From: Palsa-1392 sp036493915
GTDB lineage: Bacteria > Verrucomicrobiota > Verrucomicrobiia > Chthoniobacterales > UBA10450
Direction: 5' to 3'
Assembly: GCA_036493915.1 (NCBI GenBank)
Contig: DASXPA010000220.1
Location: forward strand, 1-7,409
DNA length: 7,409 nt
In this document: in pieces, positions 1 through 5,508 of the stretch
Position numbering within the stretch: the first letter of the stretch is position 1
How the letters are laid out: the number at the start of each line of letters is the position of its first letter
The notes under the pieces: generated by a model
What the model was told of the DNA's origin: nothing
Database searches by the model: none
Seen by the model: only the letters and a program-made list of their open reading frames with translations
Program-made: the position numbers and the translations under genes

Positions 1-707
1 TGGTGCTTTTCATCACGCGCGACTCGAGTGACATCAATGCGGCGGACGAGTTCGCCTGAGGATGAATATTTCTCGATCCGCATCGGCACGAAACGCTGAG
101 GATCAATCCAGCTGCGCACTTTGGCATAGATGGAAACCGAGGAGCTGTCCGGCTTGGATTCGAGAATCTGGCAATTCACTCCGTTGATAGTCTCCGAACC
201 AACGAGGGCCTGCTTTTTCCAGGCGAAGAAATTCTCCACCGCGTCCTGATAGGAAAGATCACTGTCGAACAATCCCTCGTTCATTTGCGAGGCCTTGATC
301 GCGCGAGCTGGCTGCTGCGGAACGATAATCGAGCCTTTCTCCACACCATGGGCTTGGTGCAAAACGACGGCTTCGCCCTTATGCTCGTCGGGCCAAAGCA
401 CTTGATAAACAAGATCGCTTGCCGTCTTCGTCCGACGTTGCTTGATCTGAAGTTGTAGGACGCGCTTGGCGCCCTCGAGCGATCGGACCTCAAGCTTGGT
501 GCGGATTAAGGCGCTCCCTTGGCTGACAACGTCCAGCTGATCAGCAAGTTCTGCGGCCGACATTGCGGGCGGTGCGGGTTCAGCGCCCCGACTGGAGATA
601 AGGCAGAATGCCGCAGCGGCGATGGCGAGAGCTAAGAAACGTTTCACGGCTAAAGATGTCTTCACAGGATGGATTCGCACTGAACGATTGGTTTGCGCGG
701 TTCTCAT
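1..707 (-). CDS. LolA-like outer-membrane lipoprotein-sorting protein, 3' end outside window
   Basis: The first 235 codons are present, and the frame is open to the window edge. It resembles the LolA-like lipoprotein-sorting family: periplasmic half-barrel proteins that carry lipoproteins or other lipids, with many relatives of unknown cargo. A hydrophobic stretch (FLALAIAAAAFCLISS, 24-39) ending near SRGAEP looks like a signal peptide. The body alternates beta strands, with the family-like segment SDLVYQVLWPDEHKGEAVVL (97-116). GSIIVP (125-130), VNCQILESKP (177-186) and SWIDPQRFVPMRIEKYSSSG (199-218) are typical of the barrel strands. The ATG at 707 overlaps the permease stop. A GTG at 665 would give a tighter signal peptide (MKTSLAVKRF...) and is a real alternative. 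Cys35 lies in the signal core without a lipobox spacing I would trust, so I call it soluble periplasmic. Pairing with a LolD/FtsX-type transporter suggests that it receives the transported substrate. Confidence 0.82.
   Translation of the reverse strand, partial: MRTAQTNRSVRIHPVKTSLAVKRFLALAIAAAAFCLISSRGAEPAPPAMSAAELADQLDVVSQGSALIRTKLEVRSLEGAKRVLQLQIKQRRTKTASDLVYQVLWPDEHKGEAVVLHQAHGVEKGSIIVPQQPARAIKASQMNEGLFDSDLSYQDAVENFFAWKKQALVGSETINGVNCQILESKPDSSSVSIYAKVRSWIDPQRFVPMRIEKYSSSGELVRRIDVTRVARDEKH
704..707 (-). promoter_or_regulatory. ATGA stop-start overlap, permease to LolA-like gene
   Basis: The LolA-like gene's ATG (707-705) overlaps the permease TGA (706-704). This supports the ATG at 707 over the downstream GTG at 665, and ties the carrier-like protein to the ABC transporter. 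Confidence 0.7.
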
Positions 708-1822
708 CCGGCTTGCAAAGCCTGGCTCGGATTTAGCCGCGAACTCCGCCAGGCGGGATAGAGACCGCTGATAATTCCGACCGCAACGGCGATGACGACA
801 GAAAGGCCAAGGAGCGCAACGCTGAGGTCAGGCTGCAATAACCCTTTAATCGCCGGCGTTGCGCTCAGCACCTGGACGCCGATGGCACCAATAGCTACGC
901 CAACGACACCGCCGAAAAGTCCAAGAAGCGCGGATTCGTAAAGAATCATCCTCATGATTCGCCCGCGCGTCCAACCAACGGCGAGCAGCACACAGATTTC
1001 ATGGGTACGCTCGAAAACGGTCATGAGCATGGTGTTCATCACACCAAGCACACCCACAAGGATGGCGAGGAGAGACGTGCCCCAACTCATCGCCTTAACG
1101 AGCCGAAATCCCTCATTGTGGCTGAGGTGTTCGCTCACGGTCACGGCGCGAACTTCCGGGACCAGTTGTTCGATCTGTCGCGTAAGTTCCTTGATTTGTT
1201 GCTCGGTAGTCGAAGGCGTCACTCGAATATCGATTGCGTTGATCTGGTTGGGAGCGCCGATGATTCCTTGTAAGAGCGGCAAAGAAAGAATGACCGAACC
1301 GTCTTCGACGAGCGCGCCGCCCTTCACGATTCCGACGACGGTTAGTCGCTTGGTTTCAATCTGGATCGGGTCGCCAACTTTTTTCTTGAGCACTTCTGCC
1401 GCGGTCTGACCCAAAACCGCTGCCTCTTCTGTGGCATCGCGCGGCATACGCCCGGAGACGAGTTCCAGATTGTTCCATGCAAATCCTCCCCACTCGCGAG
1501 CGGAGAGAATCATCAGATCAGACTCTTCAACACTGGTCACCTCCACGAGAAGGTTGCAGGTCGCGGCGATGTGCGGAAGGCCGGCGATCCGATCGCGGAC
1601 GGAGGCGTCGAACGGCTTCGGCGTGAGCGATCCCCCTCTGTTAGCGACGACGATATCGGTTCCGCGCGCCTTCAATCCAACCTGCCAGCCTTTCTCAAAA
1701 CCTCGAGACATCCCGACTAACGCCACGACGGCAGCAATGCCGATGGAAATTCCCGCGAGAGTCAATCCCGTCCGCAAGGGCCGACGCCAGAGACCGCGGA
1801 TGACAACAGTAAAAAAGGTCAT
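704..1822 (-). CDS. ABC transporter permease, MacB/FtsX family
   Basis: This is the 372-residue membrane subunit partnering the ATPase. The topology is that of the MacB/LolC/FtsX superfamily: one TM helix near 17-38, a large periplasmic domain (about 40-245, MacB periplasmic core type), then three TM helices near 247-270, 293-320 and 333-356. ERTHEICVLLAVGWTRGRI (271-289) matches the cytoplasmic coupling segment, usually ERxxEIGxLRAxG, with Cys in place of the usual Gly. The C-terminus, YPAWRSSRLNPSQAL, is the family's ending signature. Such transporters act by mechanotransmission on periplasmic or membrane-embedded substrates instead of moving them through a central channel. No MacA-type adaptor or TolC-type protein is in the window. 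A LolA-like protein overlaps its 3' end, which favours lipid or lipoprotein handling. A single permease gene implies a homodimer, unlike the LolC/LolE heterodimer. Confidence 0.94.
   Translation of the reverse strand: MTFFTVVIRGLWRRPLRTGLTLAGISIGIAAVVALVGMSRGFEKGWQVGLKARGTDIVVANRGGSLTPKPFDASVRDRIAGLPHIAATCNLLVEVTSVEESDLMILSAREWGGFAWNNLELVSGRMPRDATEEAAVLGQTAAEVLKKKVGDPIQIETKRLTVVGIVKGGALVEDGSVILSLPLLQGIIGAPNQINAIDIRVTPSTTEQQIKELTRQIEQLVPEVRAVTVSEHLSHNEGFRLVKAMSWGTSLLAILVGVLGVMNTMLMTVFERTHEICVLLAVGWTRGRIMRMILYESALLGLFGGVVGVAIGAIGVQVLSATPAIKGLLQPDLSVALLGLSVVIAVAVGIISGLYPAWRSSRLNPSQALQAG
1819..1822 (-). promoter_or_regulatory. ATGA stop-start overlap, ATPase to permease
   Basis: The permease ATG (1822-1820) and the ATPase TGA (1821-1819) share bases as ATGA on the minus strand. 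This predicts translational coupling and balanced amounts of two subunits of one complex. Confidence 0.8.
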
Positions 1823-2508
1823 CGTTTATCGTCCGAGACGATTCGACCGTCCATCATGCGAAGGGTCCTTCCCGCTCGCCCGGCAATAGTTGGATCGTGA
1901 GTGACAAGCACCATGGTGCGACCCTGCTCTTGTTGCAGACTAATAATGAGGTCGAGAACCGAATGAGCGTTTTCACTGTCAAGATTACCGGTCGGTTCAT
2001 CCGCGAGTAGCAGCGATGGCTCATTAGCAAGACTGCGCGCGATGGCGACACGCTGTCGCTCGCCACCGGAAAGTTTGGATGGAAAATGATCGAGGCGATG
2101 TTCGAGGCCAACCAGCTTTAGCAATTCGAAGGCGCGCTCGCGTCGCTCAGAAGCCGAGCGATCCGTCTCGAACATTGGGATTTGCACGTTCTCGGCCGCG
2201 GTGAAAGTCGGCAGGAGGTGAAACGCCTGGAAAATAAACCCGACCTCGCGAGCACGGTATGCTGCGGGATTGGGATGATCCGGCAGCGATATTCCGCGGT
2301 AGAAAAGGGTTCCGGATGTCGGTCGATCCAACGCACCTAGTAATTGCAGCAAGGTCGATTTACCGCATCCGCTCGGTCCAACAATGGCAACGAAATCGCC
2401 CTCCTTGATGGAAAAATCGACTCCGCGCAGGGCCTTGACGTGCCCTCCGTCGAACTCGCGGGTCAGAGCTTTGGCCTCGAGGAGGGCGCTGGCAGAAGGC
2501 GGCGTCAC
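1819..2508 (-). CDS. ABC transporter ATP-binding protein, LolD/MacB type
   Basis: This 229-residue cytoplasmic ATPase powers the permease encoded next. All key parts are intact: Walker A GPSGCGKST (44-52), Q-loop Gln94 in FIFQAFHLLP, signature LSGGE (146-150), Walker B LLLADEP (166-172) with catalytic Glu171, GNLD after it, and the switch His204 in VTHD. The ADEPTGNLD and FQAFHLLP wording is typical of the LolD/MacB/FtsE branch, which drives extraction or extrusion of lipids, lipoproteins or peptides rather than import. The start is a GTG at 2508: an in-frame TGA lies four codons before it and no ATG fits near the N-terminus. There is no clear Shine-Dalgarno. The stop overlaps the permease ATG, so the subunits are very likely co-translated. 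The substrate cannot be told from the ATPase. Confidence 0.95.
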   Translation of the reverse strand: MTPPSASALLEAKALTREFDGGHVKALRGVDFSIKEGDFVAIVGPSGCGKSTLLQLLGALDRPTSGTLFYRGISLPDHPNPAAYRAREVGFIFQAFHLLPTFTAAENVQIPMFETDRSASERRERAFELLKLVGLEHRLDHFPSKLSGGERQRVAIARSLANEPSLLLADEPTGNLDSENAHSVLDLIISLQQEQGRTMVLVTHDPTIAGRAGRTLRMMDGRIVSDDKR

Positions 2509-2557
2509 CTGCTTAAGCTGTCAGGTCTCCCGAGAATCTACCAGCACTCTGAATAGC

Positions 2558-2572
2558 GAACGAACTTCGTTC
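2558..2572. repeat. 15-bp perfect inverted repeat at the end of the secreted protein gene
   Basis: GAACGAA-C-TTCGTTC is a perfect palindrome of 7-base arms around one central base. It overlaps the TGA stop (2573-2571) and sits about 50 bases before the ATPase start. As RNA it could fold into a short stem of about five pairs. No T run follows on the minus strand, so it is not a standard terminator. It could be an operator-like site, a weak attenuator or chance. Confidence 0.35.
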
Positions 2573-3131
2573 AATCGTTGTTGTCGTCGACTTTATCCTT
2601 GGCCTTGTCCAAGGCATCCTTCTCCTTTTCGATCTCTTCCTTCGTTGCCTTCTTACGATGCTCTCGTTGCTCTTTTAGAGCATGTTTTTCCTCATGGGTC
2701 AGAGCGCGTGTCGTGGTCGTGGAGGTGGTCGTGTCCTGCTGGGCCGCTACGGGTGCGGTTGTCACGGGCGCGGTGGTTACGGGTTCGGTGGTTACTTCGG
2801 CCGGCCTTTGCACAACGATGCGTGACGCGACGAGATGTTCGCCGGTACCTGTATACTGGATCGAGAGCGGACTACCCGGTGAAATGCGCTCGATCGCGAC
2901 CGGCGCACCGGATTCATCAACAATCGTCGTCTGTTTGCTTACCACGTAACGCAACGGGGCCGAACTCGTTTCAGTTCTCACAACCATCGTTTCCGAGCCG
3001 GGAACATACTCTGTGAATGCGCCCTTCGTCGTACTCACGGTCGTGGTCGCCTGCGCGCGCACCTCTGTCGACCAGATACAAATTCCAACGGCGAGCAAAG
3101 CCACGCCAATTTTGGTGATGTTTATCTTCAT
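2571..3131 (-). CDS. Small secreted protein with Thr/Pro repeat and charged C-terminal helix, unknown function
   Basis: I do not recognise a named family. From the ATG at 3131 the protein has 186 residues. The start gives a classic signal peptide: MKIN, then a hydrophobic core ITKIGVALLAVGICIW, then the cleavage site VRA/Q after residue 26. A TTG at 3170 would add 13 residues before it and spoil that signal. Residues 36-108 alternate like a small beta domain and contain VVRTETSSAPLRYVV, a VDESGAPV turn, IQYTGTGEHLV and SRIVVQ. Residues 113-128 are pentapeptide repeats (VTTEP, VTTAP, VTTAP), followed by a Thr-rich linker. The tail, 145-186, is Lys/Glu/Asp-rich and probably helical, ending DDNND. 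The protein should be periplasmic or surface exposed. It lies between PKS tailoring genes and an export cassette, which may or may not be functionally meaningful. Confidence 0.8.
   Translation of the reverse strand: MKINITKIGVALLAVGICIWSTEVRAQATTTVSTTKGAFTEYVPGSETMVVRTETSSAPLRYVVSKQTTIVDESGAPVAIERISPGSPLSIQYTGTGEHLVASRIVVQRPAEVTTEPVTTAPVTTAPVAAQQDTTTSTTTTRALTHEEKHALKEQREHRKKATKEEIEKEKDALDKAKDKVDDNND
2749..2793 (-). repeat. Three tandem 15-bp units coding VTTxP pentapeptides
   Basis: Three imperfect 15-base copies lie end to end on the plus strand: ACGGGTGCGGTTGTC, ACGGGCGCGGTGGTT and ACGGGTTCGGTGGTT. They stay in frame in the secreted protein gene and encode the VTTEP/VTTAP linker. Because each unit is a whole number of codons, copy number could change without breaking the frame. 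Confidence 0.85.
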
Positions 3132-3179
3132 ATAATGGAGATTCGCAGCCGAGAGCAGACATGGCCCCAAAAAAACATT
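3132..3179 (-). other. 48-bp spacer between desaturase and secreted protein gene
   Basis: This is the junction between the biosynthetic part and the following genes. On the minus strand it starts after the TAA at 3182-3180, has a run of seven T (3175-3169), and ends at the ATG at 3131. I see no convincing GC-rich hairpin in front of the T run, no strong promoter and no Shine-Dalgarno sequence. Read-through from the desaturase is the simplest reading, but a weak internal promoter cannot be excluded. Confidence 0.4.
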
Positions 3180-4142
3180 TTATTTGCCCGCGACTGACTC
3201 AAGCGTTCGCGATTGCGGCCCGAAGCGCGGATCGGCAAGGGAGCGCACCAGTTCAATCAAGGCGTAACGATAACTTGTGTACGGGGCTCGTTCGCCAGGT
3301 TTTTTTGGCTGCAATTTTTCAACGTGTTGCGGCAAAACGGAATGAGGCAGACCGGCCCGTTGATGATGAACTCCATGAAACGGTTCGTGAAGCAGCGTGA
3401 AAGCGACCAGCCGCCCCAGCCAGCTTTTCGCGACGATGCTCCGAGTTGTGCTATTTACCGTGTCGCCCGTCATTCCAACGTGCTCGATGTATTTGCGCCA
3501 ACTCTGCAAATTAGCCGCCAGGACTGCCGGCGCGAGATACATCCAGATGAAATATTTCCACAGGCCGAATGTTGCGATCACCCAAAGAATAAACGTCCAG
3601 GTCACAACTGTCAGCGCCAATTCCGCCCAAATGCGGCGGCGCACACGCTTGTTTCGGACCGGCGAAGGAGAACAAAAGAAGGCTCGCAGGAAAACAAACG
3701 GAGTATAAACCAATCCGAGATTCAGCTCGAAAAATGCGGCCAGACATCTCTTCCACCGTGGCACGGTCGTTTGAGAGAGTGGCCAAAATTCGTGATCTCG
3801 CTCCGTCGCGAGATACGCATGATGCGTTTGATGAACGACGCGAAAGAGACTGAAGCTCATCAGACTCAACGTTCCGATCACGACTCCATCAAACTCATTG
3901 AGGCGGCGACTTTTTCGGAGAAGCCCGTGAGAGGCCTCGTGCAGACCGATGAGCATGCCGTGCATCAAATGGCTGGCAACAAACACGAGCGGCACCGCCA
4001 GCCAGATCAATCCGCGGTGCACCGTTACAGCGAGCATCACCTCAGCGAAAGCCAAACCGAAAACAAGAAGCTGAAACGCCCCGCGCAATACCCAGTGCGG
4101 CTCATGCATCTGGCTGAAATCTTCGTCGATGGCGGCGTTCAT
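3180..4142 (-). CDS. Membrane fatty-acid-desaturase-family enzyme
   Basis: Integral-membrane di-iron enzymes of this family use O2 and electrons to desaturate, or in some branches hydroxylate or oxygenate, lipid chains. The 320-residue protein has the three histidine boxes: HEASH (68-72), HQTHH (104-108) and HGVHH (256-260, preceded by HEP). Other potential ligands include H117 in RDHEFW and H221 in IEHVG. Hydrophobic segments lie near 24-41, 45-65, 86-100, 135-155 and 172-210, with the boxes in the more polar stretches between them, as expected for cytoplasm-facing iron sites. The ATG at 4142 overlaps the condensation gene stop, so the two products are probably made together. By context it would modify the polyketide-derived chain, either on the ACP or after release, or the acyl starter. 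Substrate and position cannot be read from the sequence, and a hydroxylase or carotenoid-type oxygenase activity is not excluded. No electron donor is encoded in the window. Confidence 0.9.
   Translation of the reverse strand: MNAAIDEDFSQMHEPHWVLRGAFQLLVFGLAFAEVMLAVTVHRGLIWLAVPLVFVASHLMHGMLIGLHEASHGLLRKSRRLNEFDGVVIGTLSLMSFSLFRVVHQTHHAYLATERDHEFWPLSQTTVPRWKRCLAAFFELNLGLVYTPFVFLRAFFCSPSPVRNKRVRRRIWAELALTVVTWTFILWVIATFGLWKYFIWMYLAPAVLAANLQSWRKYIEHVGMTGDTVNSTTRSIVAKSWLGRLVAFTLLHEPFHGVHHQRAGLPHSVLPQHVEKLQPKKPGERAPYTSYRYALIELVRSLADPRFGPQSRTLESVAGK
4139..4142 (-). promoter_or_regulatory. ATGA stop-start overlap, condensation protein to desaturase
   Basis: The minus-strand sequence ATGA contains the desaturase start (4142-4140) and the condensation gene stop TGA (4141-4139). 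Such four-base overlaps usually couple translation by terminating ribosomes restarting. The desaturase start has no Shine-Dalgarno of its own, which fits. Confidence 0.75.
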
Positions 4143-5485
4143 TGAGATCGGTTCATTACTTCAGAGATTCGGTTCTCCGGCGAGCGGCAGATGCCCGCCA
4201 GAACTCGCTGAAATATGCCATCGAGATTTTCAATGTCACGTCGGGAAAACAAATTCTCGCGAAAAAGCCAGGCGACTTCCAGACCGTCGCCGGCTTCAGT
4301 GATTTCGCATCCGAGCTGGAAACGTGCGGTTCCCGTCGAACGCATGCTCAGACGTGCGGAAAGATTCGGCAGCGAAACCTCCGGCATGGGATGGTTCTGC
4401 AAAGCAAAGCGAACCTCGAAAAGCGGATTACATCCCGCTTCCGATTGCTCGCCGAGCGCGCGCACCAACTCGACGAAAGGGATGGCGTTGGCAAACGAGT
4501 CAATCGTTTGTTGATGTCCCGCTCGTAAATAATCGGCCGCAATCCGCGAGCGATCGATCTGCCCGCGCAGAGGTACAATACCCGCGTAATATCCCATGGT
4601 TTCTCGCGCGGTTTGCCTGGTGCGATTGGCGACCGGCGTTCCCACTACCAAATCATCCAATCCGCTCCATTCGGAGAACGCAATTTGGAAGGCCCCAAAC
4701 AGCACGCTGAAGAATGTTACGGTAGTCTGACGGGCCAGCTCGCGCGTTTCGGCAGTCAGATTCGCAGGAATTGCGGACAGCCATCGCTTGGGTGGGCCCG
4801 GCGCGATCGGCAGATTCCACATCCGAAGTGAACCGGCTAACTTGGCCCTCCAAAACTCGACGCGCTGCTCCACAACCGCCGGTTGCCAGAAAGCGCGCTC
4901 AGTTGCGCCCCACGCCGTGTAGGTTTGTGGAACGGGCGGCAAAGCCTCGGACGATCCCATTACGACCTCGATGTAAGCAGCAAAAAGGTCCTGAACTAAT
5001 ACCCCCAGGCTCCAGCCGTCAGCAATGGCGTGATGAATCGCGAAAACCAACACGTGGTCGTTGGCCGCCCGACGCAAGTCGGCCGCGCGGTAGAGCGGCC
5101 CTCGCACGAAGTCGAATGGCCCGCGGAAAATCTCTGCTGCTAATTCTTCAATCGCTTCCGGTTGCGCATCTTTTGGCGCAACTGCGCGAAATTCAAAATT
5201 GATCCCGCAACTCTTGCGGATCATTTGGAGCGGACGCTCTTTGCCGGGAAGGATCGATAGACGCAAAACCTCCTGACGATCGACCACTCGCTGGATCGCA
5301 GCGCGACACTCTCGCTCAGTCAGGAGTCCGTGCACATTAATGAGACAGCAGATGTGATTCGCGTTGCTGTCCGCCGGCACCGGGGAGACTTCCCAAAGTT
5401 CTCGTTGTGGGAAAGTCAACGGATAAAGCTGGGCTTCACCGCGATCGAGCCATTGTTTGAGACGAGCGCGTTGATCGGCCGGCAT
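4139..5485 (-). CDS. Free-standing NRPS-type condensation domain protein
   Basis: Condensation domains join a carrier-bound acyl group to an amine, or sometimes a hydroxyl. This 448-residue protein is one complete domain and little else. It has a C1-like motif, YPLTFPQRELWEV (21-33). The catalytic HHxxxDG motif is intact as HHAIADG (151-157), with His152 the expected active-site base. DLVVGTPVANR (278-288), GYYAGIVPLR (298-307) and NPLFEVRFALQN (353-364) match later core motifs. It ends at ENRISEV, exactly where a C-A linker normally begins, and no adenylation or carrier domain follows. It lies 23 bases after a PKS that ends in an ACP without thioesterase, so it probably releases the chain onto a free amine or alcohol, as the stand-alone amide synthase VibH does. 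The acceptor is unknown. A PapA/WS-type ester-forming acyltransferase is the main alternative, but the later motifs look more like true NRPS C domains. Its stop overlaps the desaturase start. Confidence 0.93.
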   Translation of the reverse strand: MPADQRARLKQWLDRGEAQLYPLTFPQRELWEVSPVPADSNANHICCLINVHGLLTERECRAAIQRVVDRQEVLRLSILPGKERPLQMIRKSCGINFEFRAVAPKDAQPEAIEELAAEIFRGPFDFVRGPLYRAADLRRAANDHVLVFAIHHAIADGWSLGVLVQDLFAAYIEVVMGSSEALPPVPQTYTAWGATERAFWQPAVVEQRVEFWRAKLAGSLRMWNLPIAPGPPKRWLSAIPANLTAETRELARQTTVTFFSVLFGAFQIAFSEWSGLDDLVVGTPVANRTRQTARETMGYYAGIVPLRGQIDRSRIAADYLRAGHQQTIDSFANAIPFVELVRALGEQSEAGCNPLFEVRFALQNHPMPEVSLPNLSARLSMRSTGTARFQLGCEITEAGDGLEVAWLFRENLFSRRDIENLDGIFQRVLAGICRSPENRISEVMNRSQ

Positions 5486-5508
5486 CGCGGTTACACATTC
5501 GCCGGCAT
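5486..5508 (-). other. PKS-condensation gene gap with a doubled start-like sequence
   Basis: Only 23 bases separate the PKS stop (TAA, 5511-5509) from the condensation gene start (ATG, 5485). The motif ATGCCGGC occurs twice on the minus strand, starting at 5507 and at 5485. The first copy opens a five-codon frame (MPANV) that stops at once. The second copy opens the real gene. There is no Shine-Dalgarno sequence. The short gap implies co-transcription; reinitiation after the PKS stop is plausible but inferred. Confidence 0.5.

Noticed and set aside
3078..3080. Cys18 of the secreted protein as a lipoprotein lipobox cysteine
   Set aside because: The residue before it is Ile and it lies inside the hydrophobic core; a good signal peptidase I site follows at VRA/Q.
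3132..3170. TTG start at 3170 for the secreted protein
   Set aside because: It would place 13 residues before a well-formed signal peptide that begins at the ATG at 3131.
3177..3202. Promoter-like TTGAGT and TAAAAT on the minus strand before the secreted protein gene
   Set aside because: The spacer is 14 bases, shorter than the usual 16-18, and the match is too weak to call without transcript data.
3169..3211. Possible terminator after the desaturase: CGCGA/TCGCG stem and a run of seven T
   Set aside because: The stem is only five pairs with a 13-base loop, lies inside the desaturase coding region, and is separated from the T run by 13 bases.
3213..4145. Plus-strand open frame of 310 codons across the whole desaturase gene
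   Set aside because: The opposite strand encodes a clear desaturase with all histidine boxes. The antisense product is rich in Arg/Gln/His and has no recognisable domain, as expected for a shadow frame.
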